Shown: positions 52,501 through 62,504, numbered from the stretch's first letter. The stretch is DNA of 64,000 nucleotides from Ophiosphaerella korrae (GCA_028456385.1 JALNQF010000147.1:1-64000); one strand, 5' to 3'. Made by a program: numbers and translations. The notes: generated from the sequence alone by a model not told the origin.

Positions 52501-54900
52501 AAAGACTAATTAATAATATATTACAAGAATACTTAGATAAGTTTATTATAGCCTACTTAGACAATATACTAATATATTCTAAAGAAGAAGGCGAGTACGT
52601 AGAGTAAGTAATAATAGTACTATAGTACTTAGACTAATATAACCTATAACTAAAGCTAGAAAAGTGCAAATAGTATAAGATAGAAGTAGAGTTTTTAAGA
52701 TATATAATAGGTATTAACAAAGTTAAAATAAGCTAAGAAAAGATTAAAGTAGTAGAAGAATAGAAAGAACCTAAGATAGTTAAAGACGTATAATCGTTCC
52801 TAGGATTTATTAACTTTAACTAACACTTTATAGAGAGATTTTTAAAGAAGGTACTACTACTTACAAAGCTTATAAGAAAAGATATAATATAAGAATAAGA
52901 AGTAGAGTAGAAATAAGCTTATAAAGAACTTAAGTAAGCCTATATTATACTACTAGTTTTAAAGTAATTTTATAGTAATAAGACCCTAGTAATTAAGATA
53001 GATATATCTAATCTAGCTTATAAAGCGATAGCGCTACAAGAGTATAAAAGGAAATAGTATCTAATTATATACTATTTAGGGAAGTTTATAGAGTAAAAAG
53101 AAAGATATAATATATATAATAAGGAGCTACTTATAATAGTTAATACACTTAAATATTAGAGAGTATACGCTAAAAGCGCGATAGAAGTAATTATTAAGAT
53201 AGATTACAAGAACCTAATATACTTCCTAACAAGTAAGAAGTTAAAGGATAGATAGATATAATAGTTAGAACAGCTAGGATAGTATAAATTTAAGATTTAG
53301 TATATACTAGGTAAAGAAAATAGCTAAGTAGACGCGCTTAGCTAAAGATACAACATTGTAGAGAAGAGATAAGTAGTAGAAGAAGCTATACTCTAAAACA
53401 ATAGATAAGGATACCTAGTACTAAATATATAACTAGTAGAGGAGTAAGAGATTAACAACCTAGTTATGATTATAAACAAGGTTCTAAAAGAATTATAAGA
53501 AGTAATTATATAATAATACTATAATAACCTAGTACATAAGTACCTAAGGATTACATAAACTATAGAACTAATCTAGAGGAACTATAGATTTAGTAAGATA
53601 AAGGAGAAAGTAACGTAGTTTATTAAAGAATACGTAGATTACTAGAAGAATAAGTACAAGATATATATACCTTATAGAGAAATATAAGTAATTAAGATAC
53701 TAGAAGAACTATAGATAGACGTTATAATAGACTTTATTACAGGACTACTAATATTAAAGAACCTAGTAATAGGAATAGGATATAATATAATAATAGTAAT
53801 CGTAGACTAATTTATAAAATACGCTAAGATAGAAAAATTCTAAAGCAACTACATAGTAGATTAGCTAGGACACGTACTACTAGACGTACTAATACAAAGA
53901 TATAAGATACTAAAGAGTATTATTAGCGATAGAGATAAGCTTTTTACGTCTAATTACTAGATAACGCTACTTATAGTAATAGAGATAAAAAGAAAGCTAT
54001 TAATAGCCTATTATCTATAGATAGATAGATAGATAGAATAGACTAATAGGATATTAAAGATATACCTAAGGATTTATAGTAATTAGAAGTAAAATAATTA
54101 GGTATTACTATTACCTATAGTATAATTAGTATATAATAATAAGTACTTAGAAGTAATAGGTAAAACACTATATTTTGTAAACTATAGGATATACCCTAAT
54201 TTATTTAAGAGAATACTACTAAGACCTAAGATAGAGGTAGTATTAGTTAGAATAGAAGATATACAAGAACTCTATAACAAGATAAAGAAAAAACTAGAAG
54301 AAGCTTAAAAATAAAGTATTTTATATATTAATTAAAAATAAAAAACAGTACCTTAGCTAAAAGAAGAGGATAAAGCGTATCTTTACACTAGAAATCTATA
54401 AACAAAGTAACCTAGTAAAGGACTAGACTATATTAAGGTTAGACTATTTTTAATTAAAGAAGATAATAGGCTAGTAATAAAAATACTAGAACTACCTAAA
54501 GATGCTAAGGTATACCCTAAGTTCTATATAAGCCTGCTAGAACTAGCTAAGTTAAAAATACTAGTATAGTAACAATTCTAATATTAGAAGGAGGAGGACG
54601 ACGAGTTTAAAGTTAAAGACCTATAAGAATATTAAGAAATAGGACGTAATACTTTCTAAAGTATATAGTTTCTCTAAGAGTAGCTAGTAAAATAGAAAGG
54701 CTACCTAGTAAGTAAAAATATATAAGAACCTAAAGCTAATCTATAGAATTATTAGTAGATACTTAAGAAAGTAAGAAGTAAGTACAATATACTAGGATAT
54801 ATAAGATATACAAAGCTATAGCTAGGATATAATAGATATATTAGTAGAAGAAAGTTCTATAATAAACCTAACTACGTAGAGCCTATAAAGCGCCCTTAGT
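49560..54900 (+). pseudogene. A3 gag-pol relic with chromodomain
   Basis: The best preserved polyprotein here. A CCHC knuckle at 50331-50390 reads YYKYSKIGHLVKNY, Cys turned to Tyr. The protease at 51501-51545 reads VLVDLELFINLI, which C-to-T and G-to-A changes derive from a DSGS-type active site. RT is at about 52140-52600, with LRMCVNY, FTKLDLKD, FRLTN and YLDN at 52554-52565. RNase H is at about 52960-53170. Integrase is at about 53600-54130, with VIIDFITG, IISDRDKLFTSNY and the eroded QTDGQTE block near 54015. The chromodomain at about 54600-54770 reads LVK.KGY and EPKANL. Broken by TAA and TAG throughout. Confidence 0.92.
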
Positions 54901-54959
54901 TGTAATAAACTTGTCTAACAAGCTAATAGTAGACTAGATAGTAGGGGAAGAGGCGATAT

Positions 54960-55471
54960 TAATAGTAGTAGTAGAATAGTTAAGAACCTGCGCTAAGACC
55001 TTATTACTTTCCTACTCTAACTCTAACGCTAGGTACAAGGCCTTACAGCGAGCACGCTCTTTAGTAAATTTTAATATTTTCTTATTATGTAGTAAATAAG
55101 TAATAATAATAGTAAGAAGTTTTTTATTATTATTAACCTTTTTATAGAACTCTTTATAAGTTTAATTAAGAAACTCTTAAGTTATACTAACGTAGGGACG
55201 CCTTATATAAGTGCACTTAGTATACTTTAGAGTAGAATCTAGTATAATAAAACAAAGAATACCTAAGAGAGAGTAATATAGATAAAGTATTTTAGAAATA
55301 TAGTTTATAGTAAAGATTTCTAATAAGAGATAAAGTCTATAAGACTACAAGGGAAGTAATATTATAGTAAGATAGTTTTTAACTAAAAAGTAGGGTAAAC
55401 TACTTATAAGCTAGACCTAGCTAATAGAGGCCTAGGCCTAAAGATAGACCTAGCGTAAGAAAGGGGGATAG
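54960..55471 (-). pseudogene. Antisense accessory ORF relic of A3
   Basis: Minus-strand frame between purine tract and chromodomain. It includes YKEFYKKVNNNKK, then KERARCKALYLALELE, then VLNYSTTTINIASSPT, with only scattered TAA or TAG. The region is about 0.5 kb, conserved in A1-type relatives A2 and A4, and has no sense-strand pol motif. I do not recognise the product; a helical basic region is visible. Confidence 0.45.
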
Positions 55472-55913
55472 TGTTATAATACTAAGTAGTAGGTAAGCTA
55501 TTATATTATACGTAATTAGGCTAGGTAATATAGTATAGTAGAATATATAACTATTTAGTAGTAAACGCTCTAGAGTAAACGCTCTAGAGTAAACGCTCTA
55601 GAATAAGCGCTCTAGAGTAAACGCTCTAGAGTAAGCGCTTAAGAATAAACACTAGATAGTAAGTATATAGGAACGTTAATAGACCTTTATAGACTATTAT
55701 ATTTAATCTCTTCTTTACTTCTTATCCTAATAGAGTATTACGACTAATACTTTAATTAGATTCTTATCTACCTATTAATACTTATATACCTCGTAATACT
55801 CTAATAAGAGCTAACTATTAATTAAGTTAAGTAACTAACTTGTTTATTAACCTCGCCTGTCTTACAGAAGCCTACTTGCCCTCGTTACCTTTACTAGTTC
55901 TAAGGACTTAATA
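55472..55913 (+). repeat. 3' LTR of A3
   Basis: A 442-bp LTR preceded by a clear polypurine tract (aagaaagggggatag, about 55457-55471) and followed by gctag. The 14-bp repeat run lies at about 55565-55635. Confidence 0.94.
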
Positions 55914-56095
55914 GCTAGATACTATACTACTAAACTAGATATAACTCTAAAAGAAGTATATTATACTAAATAGGTATACTAGGTATAGAATAGTATATAT
56001 ATATACTAGGGATACTTGTAGTAAGCCTAGGGCTAGCTTATAGCTAGCTAAGGGCTATATACTAAAGTACCTATAATATATTTAATTAGAATTAC
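55914..56095 (+). repeat. Left arm: 3' fragment of an unidentified retroelement
   Basis: This matches, in inverted orientation, 61545-61731; shared stretches include atactagggatacttgtagt and gcctagggctagcttatagc. Before A3 arrived it continued into about 49076-49095. The match fades near 56095, so the fragment is truncated and has no LTR on its island side. Both arms point into the island. Confidence 0.82.
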
Positions 56096-56372
56096 TTTTT
56101 TATACTCTATTATTCTAAAATCAAGGGCTTTTTTTTATAGATTGCTAAAAACTAGGTACCTAAGCTTATAGCTACTAGATCGTCGCTTAATTCGGTTAGC
56201 GGGTTTTTTATTGATTGATATCGCGCCGGGATCGCTGGAATACGCGACGGACACGCGATAGCCATACCCTTGAGCTCCAAACTGACATCATTCTGCGGAA
56301 CCATATATATCTCGTCGCATAAAGGTTTAACTGACTGTTCGAAATTCGCGGCATGACTTGAGCACAGCCAAA
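56096..56372 (+). promoter_or_regulatory. Island boundary and presumed promoter of the polymerase eta gene
   Basis: Base composition changes from AT-rich to normal at about 56160-56200, only about 170-210 bp before the start codon. A TATA-like atatatat lies at about 56303-56310. I see no other control element. The promoter position is inferred from context only. Confidence 0.4.
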
Positions 56373-58550
56373 ATGTCCTCGCCTACACTCAACTTCGCTT
56401 CGTCTCCGTTCTCCATCACCTTTCCGCGTCGCATCCCGAAATCGAAATTCACATACAAACAATTACACCAGCTCAAGTCCTATAGCACGCAAACGCCTCT
56501 ACGCGTTATAGCACATATCGACCTCGACGCTTTCTACGCGCAATGTGAGATGGTCCGGCTCGGCGTCGACTCGACGAAACCACTAGCAGTGCAACAATGG
56601 CAAGGCTTGATAGCGATTAATTACGCGGCACGCGCTTTTGGGCTTAGCCGACACGTGACGTCCACAGAAGCTCTAAGAGTATGTCCGGAACTTATCATGC
56701 AACACGTCGCCACCTGGAGAGAAGGCGATGAGAAGTGGGCGTATCATGAGGATGCCTTCAAGAATATGGCTACCCACAAAGTAAGCTTGGACCCATATCG
56801 CTTGGAGAGTCGCAAGATCCTGAAATGCATCAAAGAAGCGCTCCCAGAGAAAGAACAGCGTGTTGAGAAGGCGGGAATTGACGAAGTCTTCCTGGATTTA
56901 AGTGCGCAGGTTCACACAATACTGTTAGAAAGATTTCCGGAACTGAGAGGGCCCGCACCGTATGATGACTCAACAGAGCGTCTTCCAAAGGTACCCACGA
57001 CTATTCTTGACTGGGCCGCTGATACCCTTGTTGAGACTGGAGACGAGAATGGCGAGGATGGGGATCCGGATTGGGACGATGTTTGCACTGCCATTGCATC
57101 AGAGATTGTACGCCATGTTCGAAAGTCAGTCAAAATTAGTCTTGGGTATACTTGCTCTGGTGGAATCGCGAAGAACAAGATGCTGGCTAAGCTGGGATCA
57201 GGCTACAAGAAACCGAATCAGCAAACTGTAATTCGCAGCCGCGCTATCACGTATTTCTTGTCAGATATGAAGTTTACCAAGATCAGAATGCTGGGCGGCA
57301 AACTTGGCGATGAGGCCGTTGCTATGTTTGGCACAGATAAAGTTAAAGACCTCATGGAGCAACCATTAGACCAATTAAAAAAACTGGGCGATGATACAGG
57401 CAGCTGGCTATACAATACAATTCGAGGTGAAGACGTCAGTGACGTCAATCCAAGGACGCAGATCAAGAGTATGTTGTCTGCAAAATCATTCCGGCCTTCA
57501 ATCAACTCTTTTGAGCAGGGCGTCAGGTGGTTGCGTATCTTCGCTGCCGATATATTCTCAAGATGCGTTGAAGAGGGGGTCTTGGAAAATAAACGACGAC
57601 CAAAAACAATCAATTTACACCACCGACAAGGTGCACAAACAAGGAGCCGTCAGTTGCCTCTACCTCAGGGCAAGCCGTTGTCAGAAGCTATTCTCTTTGA
57701 CCTCGCCAAGAATCTCCTTGCCCAAATTGTTGTTGACGGGCGTGCATGGCCATGCGCCAATCTCTCACTTAGTGTCGGTGGGTTTGAAGATGGTATCATA
57801 AATAATAAGGGTATTGATGGGTTCCTTGTGCGAGGCGACGAGGCAAAAGCGATGCTGTTTACTACTAATAGGTCAGTAAGCACAAACGAGCCCCCAGTGA
57901 AGAGGCAAAGAACCAAGGGCTACATTGCCAGTTTCTTTGGTCCGAAGGATGGCAAGACGAGAGACTTCATTGCTGCTCAGGCTCTTCTCTTGAAAGCGCA
58001 CACCGAGTCGACAAGGGAAGAGACAGATGATGAAATCGATGCGCAGGGGGTAGGAAAGATGTTTAAACGTGTATATGAGGACAAGCTGGAGCAACCTAAA
58101 ACACTAACACTACAAGGGCACAGCTCCAGTAATGATTTGGACAAATCCGTTATACCACCTTCGGCTCAACTTCAGCCTGAACCTAATGACAAATTTACTA
58201 GTCAACAGCACTCGATGACAGACATGACAATTTCTCGTTCTGAGCCCTCAGTTCATCAGCAGTGTCTTGACACCTACTACTGCGCACGGTGTAACATACA
58301 TATGCATCCCTCTACTAAGTCTGAGCATAATGATTACCACTTTGCGCTTGATTTATCGAAGGAAATACGGCACGACGGAAGAAAGTCGCCCCCGGCACAA
58401 CCTGAACCTACCACGCAAAATGGTCAACGAGCATCAAGTCGTCAAAATTTGGCGAGCGGAAGGGGTATATCATTAGGGAGGTATGACACTCTTGAGAGCA
58501 ATGGCCCGGTAAAAGGCCAAGCAAAATTGTCTTTCAAGAAGCAAAGATGA
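56373..58550 (+). CDS. RAD30: DNA polymerase eta (Rad30-type Y-family translesion polymerase)
   Basis: Copies past UV photoproducts in the nucleus. I start at the ATG at 56373 (AAA before it, a good fungal context) giving 725 codons and a TGA at 58548-58550; an in-frame TTG at 56358 is unlikely. Catalytic palm: HIDLDAFYAQCE at residues 48-59 with Asp50, and GIDEVFLDL at 168-176 with Asp170 and Glu171. The finger motif VQQWQGLIAINY is at 73-84, CSGGIAKNKMLAKLGS at 261-276, and the hairpin motif IRMLGGKLG at 304-312; a little-finger domain follows to about 480. A PIP-like YIASFF is at 517-522. A UBZ3 ubiquitin-binding finger has Cys637, Cys640, His652 and His656 (EHNDYHFALDL). Basic C-terminus FKKQR. 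Intronless, full length, no RIP damage. Odd: Gly168 replaces the usual Ser of the SIDE motif. Confidence 0.95.
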   Translation: MSSPTLNFASSPFSITFPRRIPKSKFTYKQLHQLKSYSTQTPLRVIAHIDLDAFYAQCEMVRLGVDSTKPLAVQQWQGLIAINYAARAFGLSRHVTSTEALRVCPELIMQHVATWREGDEKWAYHEDAFKNMATHKVSLDPYRLESRKILKCIKEALPEKEQRVEKAGIDEVFLDLSAQVHTILLERFPELRGPAPYDDSTERLPKVPTTILDWAADTLVETGDENGEDGDPDWDDVCTAIASEIVRHVRKSVKISLGYTCSGGIAKNKMLAKLGSGYKKPNQQTVIRSRAITYFLSDMKFTKIRMLGGKLGDEAVAMFGTDKVKDLMEQPLDQLKKLGDDTGSWLYNTIRGEDVSDVNPRTQIKSMLSAKSFRPSINSFEQGVRWLRIFAADIFSRCVEEGVLENKRRPKTINLHHRQGAQTRSRQLPLPQGKPLSEAILFDLAKNLLAQIVVDGRAWPCANLSLSVGGFEDGIINNKGIDGFLVRGDEAKAMLFTTNRSVSTNEPPVKRQRTKGYIASFFGPKDGKTRDFIAAQALLLKAHTESTREETDDEIDAQGVGKMFKRVYEDKLEQPKTLTLQGHSSSNDLDKSVIPPSAQLQPEPNDKFTSQQHSMTDMTISRSEPSVHQQCLDTYYCARCNIHMHPSTKSEHNDYHFALDLSKEIRHDGRKSPPAQPEPTTQNGQRASSRQNLASGRGISLGRYDTLESNGPVKGQAKLSFKKQR

Positions 58551-59207
58551 TATACTTTGGGCGATTACGGAATTACATTCAATGATTCATTTGCTACAGC
58601 CACTATCCTGATTTAACATAATAGATGGGGTACGTACTGATTCTCTGGCTGGTATGGTGGGTAGCCATGTCTGCCTTGAAGGATGCTTGCATAACGAGCT
58701 GACCAGTAATTCCACTGCATTCAAAGTATATAATCAGGAAGACAGTAATTAATTGTTATGTATTTTTTAATTAGTTAAAAACAGCCTGCCCAACTAATTA
58801 TATAAGCAATATTGCAAAAGCTTCATTAGCCTAGTAGCTAATGTGGCAAGCGCGATCGCGCTTTGAGGTTGATAAAGGGTACTATAGCAGCTAGGCTAAA
58901 CATCTGCCCTATAGCTAACATTTGAAGCTTAGAAATTTTGTGTCTGCAAATAGTGCTCGACGGTTGTGTAGCTAAAAGGCAAGTCGCATATCACATCGTG
59001 ACACTACTCTAGGAAGTTATATGCAACAAGCCGTCCAATATCTGTTGAAGAGGCCGTTGCATAATCTAGGATATTTGCTTGTCGTCTGTGCAGGTCCGGT
59101 CTCAACTTGTCGTCTCGATGTCTCGTAAGTTGAATGTAGTGATAGAGTCACTCTCATAGAAGGATGTAGGATGGATAGGTGCACCATTGAAGTCACGATG
59201 GCAGACT
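58551..59207. other. Convergent intergenic region
   Basis: Holds the 3' regions of the polymerase gene and of the facing kinase relic. Composition is near normal with AT-rich spots. Apart from the LTR-like block 58754-58920, I see no further gene and no clear polyadenylation signal. Confidence 0.5.
58754..58920 (-). repeat. Possible short solo LTR
   Basis: A 167-bp block beginning TGTTATG and ending GCTAACA, so TG...CA with short terminal inverted ends. On minus it has a TATA-like ttatataa toward its distal end. It contains the palindrome gcgcgatcgcgc. Flanks (ttaat and tttga) do not match, so insertion is not proven. Confidence 0.35.
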
Positions 59208-60481
59208 TTAGCCAAGACATTTAAATTGTTGCGATCTCAGCACGTCTATAGCGGTAGGTCTTCGCTTAAAATCGACGACGAACATATAGAGGAAAAAGTC
59301 CGAGAGCACTGGCAGTATACCTATCTTTTCTAGCTCCTCCTCGAATGAAAGTGTTTCAAAACACTTCGGGTCAGTGGGGTGAACCGTCACTGAATCAGGA
59401 AAGAGTCTTTGCCATTGCCCACGATTGTAGCCAATGGCCTTGGGGCATGTCATTTGCGCCAAAAACAGCAGGGCAAATCCAGTCAAAAAGCTTTCTTTGT
59501 TAGTCTGAACACAAGCAAAACCCGGCAGATTGGCTGACCGTGACAGCAAAAGCCTAGACGTCGGAGCAATGAAAGCAGCCTATTCCTGACCAGACCTCCG
59601 GAGCGCGCATTGTAAAAGGCTGAATGGGGTACTCATTGAAACCCTCCGGCTGCACTATGTAGTGTTAGCATAATTGATTATATATGATTAGGACAAGGCA
59701 AATACTTAGTCCCAAGTCTCCAAGCTTCACCACTGGGAATGGTCCGTCGAGGCCAGAGATGAGAATGTTATCGTTCTTGATATCTGATTTAATTAGTGTG
59801 CGTAAAGTATCCCGTCTTCAGAGGGCAGCGCGTACCTGTATGAACTAATTGCCGTGACTTCAAATCAGCAAGTGCCCCCAAAACTGCCTTAGAAATGCTC
59901 TTATGTAATACAGGATTTCATCTGTACGGTTTGGAAACCACGCCTTTTAGAGTACAATCCATTCACTCAAAGGCCAGACAATAGGCACTCTCATTCGCCA
60001 AGATACTATGGGCATTGATGGCGTCGTACATAGCTCGGAAATGCCAAGACGAGCGAATAGTAGGATCCATGTAACAACCATGCTCATGCTTCAGCATATC
60101 CAAAATTTTCTTCTCGGAACTCGTCTTGATAATAGCCCTAGGAATGAAATCAATGGATGGGACTATATATGCGTCGTCTGATAGACCAACCATTTTCCTG
60201 GAAGTTGAGACTGAGCTCCTGGCATTATCTCGGCCTTGAAGACATCTGAACTTGCCGTGTGGTTGCCGACGAAGTATTTGTCCGATACGTAGCGCCATAA
60301 TGGATGGAGAAGGTTGCTTGTCAAATAATAGATCTCTACAGTGGAGATAGATCTGGTCGTCTTATGAAAATATGAATGATGACCACTGTTGCGCACAGAC
60401 TCTTCGCTTGGCTCGTGTTCCTTGGCATAAACCACGTGAATCTCCTATGTAATCGATCCCAAATGAGACGGCAAAGTTCAT
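59208..60481 (-). pseudogene. Fungal kinase-like protein, broken gene
   Basis: Resembles the large family of fungal protein-kinase-like proteins. Possible start ATG at 60481 (MNFAVSFGIDYIGDSRG). Then EIYYLTSNLLHPLWRYVSD, SSDVFKAEIMPGAQS and PRAIIKT (N-lobe), CLAFE, a catalytic loop HTDIKNDNIL joined across an intron, DLG, PFTMRAPEVW, and FKRRPTAIDVL before TAA at 59208. Two introns look normal: 59784-59835 and 59655-59705 (GT..AG, the second with TGCTAAC). Lesions: a frame change at about 60440-60390, a one-base loss at the A run 60193-60196, TGA at 59963-59965 (LAFE*MD), TGA at 59918-59920 and TAG at 59554-59556 (SDV*AFA). A further junction near 59500-59550 is unresolved. The number of lesions makes sequencing error unlikely. 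Confidence 0.82.
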
Positions 60482-61348
60482 GGCAAAGGCTTTCGCCTGG
60501 AGTTGAATTGAGCGGTCTTGTCTTCTACATAAAATTGTATCAGCAAAACTAGATGTCGATGGGGTCAGAATTGACAGAGTGTGGGAGGCAGCGGGGCCCC
60601 TTGCGGGCTCTAATGTGTCTGTGCGCGTGATGCACGCTGAACACCAAACTTGGGTCTAACCCACCTCTCTACAATACGCGATAACTCAGCCAATATGGAC
60701 CCAATTCAAGATCCGATTGAAGAAATTGAATTGTGAGGGCCAGGAGAAGCTTTTGTTTATATAGAAGTTGCTGCTAAATTTAGTATTAAACGAATTATGC
60801 TGAGCCGAACAATCTGCAGCCTAACAAACTGTTATGGCCTGGATGCTAGGTGAGTAGTACTGAGGGCAAGCGGTTGATTCTTACAAAGGAGTGAGATTAA
60901 ATAAGCAGGGGTGCTTGTCTTGTTAAACTAGCATTACAATAATCCTATCCTATATCTTAATCGTAATCTTCGTAGGAGAGTGTAACTACAATAAGCTTGT
61001 CAGATGAGGTGCGTGTGCCAGCGCAACGTTTACGAGCTGCTGCCAGAACTCTAGCGCGACGAGTGCTCGCACTCAACACTGCGCCAAGCTGAGATCGCAA
61101 TCTCAACTCAGCTCATGGATGGAGCTTGCGAGTTGGCTCACTTAGCTGGCTCATGAGCTTTAGATGACATTGGAGATCGGCGATGGCGATCGATCTACGA
61201 TGCTAGTATGCGACTAGTGCGATACTAGCCTCGCCCCTAACCCAACAACAAAGCATCAGCTCAACGGCGGCGCATCCCTTAAACAGGAGAGCAATCCAAC
61301 AAGGGCGGCCTTTGAGGCACGAAAGTAATCAAAGAAACTCATGAAGGA
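60482..61348. other. Island DNA right of the kinase relic, no gene recognised
   Basis: About 870 bp of normal composition. I see no convincing open frame or RNA gene. Around 61080-61170 there are short repeated GAGCT and GGCTCA words (for example agctcatggatggagct) that look like an old low-copy repeat. Confidence 0.5.
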
Positions 61349-61473
61349 TATTAGAGGCAGCTAGAACGCAGATAATAGACAGAACAATCAATCCACTTAA
61401 TTCCTACCTAAGTTTACTTAAGTTATCTATATCTATATCTATATAATAATAGACTATATTTATTTCTATAATA
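61349..61473 (-). repeat. Probable short LTR of the right-arm retroelement
   Basis: On minus, a purine tract (agtatagggggata) is followed by tattatagaaataaa, the typical passage from internal region to 3' LTR. The block ends about 125 bp on at ctctaata. The left flank is aagga. The partner LTR is not visible, so the limits are provisional. Confidence 0.42.
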
Positions 61474-61731
61474 TCCCCCTATACTACCTAAAATTAATAG
61501 TAAATTTTTTACTATACCTACTACTACTTTGTCTTTAAATTTTAACTCTATATATATTACAAGTACTTTTCTATACAACTCTCAGCTAGCTATAAGCTAG
61601 CCCTAGGCTTACTACAAGTATCCCTAGTATATATATATACTATTCTATACCTAGTATACCTATTCGGCATACTATACCTCTTTTAGAGTTACTTCTAGTC
61701 TAGTAGTATAGAGCCTAGCCTTATAATATAG
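61474..61731 (-). repeat. Right arm: 3' internal end of an unidentified retroelement
   Basis: Minus-strand fragment ending at a purine tract at about 61474-61484. From about 61545 to 61731 it is the inverted counterpart of 55914-56095 plus 49076-49095. I cannot assign its superfamily; short LTR and position suggest Ty1/copia, which is inference. Confidence 0.7.
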
Positions 61732-61860
61732 TATTATAGCTATAATAGAAGAAATTAATATAGAGCTAATTAGTCCTAGCTTAAGTACGAACAAAGTATA
61801 GGATAAGTAGAGTAATAACTTAGATTAGGAAATAACGTATAACTAAGATACGTAAATAAG
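61732..61860 (+). repeat. Truncated B/C-like LTR relic
   Basis: It begins tattatagctataatagaag and follows the first ~130 bp of family B LTRs (agctaattagtcctagctta), then shows a C-like ataactaagatacgtaa and loses similarity. No internal region follows. Confidence 0.68.
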
Positions 61861-62062
61861 TAATTTATAGATATATATAGTATATAAACTAAAGGATTAT
61901 AAAGTAGACTTTACGCAAGATAGCTCTAGGAAGTATAGTAACTAATAGATTAAAAGAAAGTAAATAGTAGATAGAGAGCTAACTAAGAGAGAAGTATTAA
62001 AGCTATATATACTAGGCAACTACTTAGTAAGCAAAGTAGTTACCTAGTAGCTAGTAAATCTT
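61861..62062. other. AT-rich spacer with a small palindrome
   Basis: About 200 bp, RIP-like, no gene. An inverted repeat (aactacttag ... aagtagttacc) lies at about 61996-62045. The last bases (atctt, 62058-62062) would be the target copy of A4; its partner is outside the window. Confidence 0.5.
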
Positions 62063-62504
62063 TATTAAGTCCTTAGAACTAGTAAAGGTAACAAGGGTAA
62101 GTAGGCTTCTATAAGACGGGCGAGGTTAATAAACAAGTTAGTTACTTAACTTAATTAATAGTTAGCTCTTATTAGAGTATTACAAGGTATATAAGTATTA
62201 ATAGGTAGATAAGAATCTAATTAAAGTATTAGTCGTAATACTCTATTAAGATAAGAAGTAAAGAAGAGATTAAACACGATAGTCTATAAAGGTCTATTAA
62301 CGTTCCTATATACTTACTATCTAGCGTTTATTCCTAAGCGCTTACTCTAGAGCGTTCGCTCTAGAGCGCTTATTCTAGAGCGTTTACTCTAGAGCGTTTA
62401 CTCTAGAGCGTTTACTACTAAATAGTTACGTATTCTACTACGCTGCATTACCTAGCCTAATCGCGTGTAATACAATAGCTTACTTACCGCTTAGTATTGT
62501 AATA
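62063..62504 (-). repeat. 3' LTR of A4
   Basis: A 442-bp LTR (plus-strand edges tattaagtcc and gtattgtaata), with the 14-bp TCTAGA repeat run at about 62336-62410. Confidence 0.92.

Larger units (their letters stand above)
49096..55913 (+). mobile_element. Ty3/gypsy chromovirus A3, full length, moderately RIP-mutated
   Basis: A 6818-bp family A element. LTRs 49096-49537 and 55472-55913 are both 442 bp, starting TGTTA and ending TAATA. The target duplication gctag is at 49091-49095 and 55914-55918. It retains more CA and TG (for example aggatgtgcg near 52252) than B or C copies, so it looks younger or less exposed to RIP. It is inserted in a retroelement fragment that also exists, inverted, at 61545-61731. 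Confidence 0.95.

Noticed and set aside
1..56150. Mitochondrial or other naturally AT-rich genome
   Set aside because: Nuclear LTR elements with target duplications, loss of CA/TG while CpG-bearing words persist, and a normal-composition nuclear gene in the same contig point to RIP.
56358..56372. Extended polymerase eta start at an in-frame TTG
   Set aside because: A nuclear fungal gene is expected to start at ATG; the ATG at 56373 has a good context and the conserved region starts well after it.
56208..58476. Other open frames over the polymerase gene, on both strands
   Set aside because: They overlap the conserved polymerase frame out of phase and show no family pattern.
59017..59220. A 67-codon minus frame at the 3' side of the kinase relic
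   Set aside because: No recognisable features, and it overlaps the kinase stop region; probably chance.
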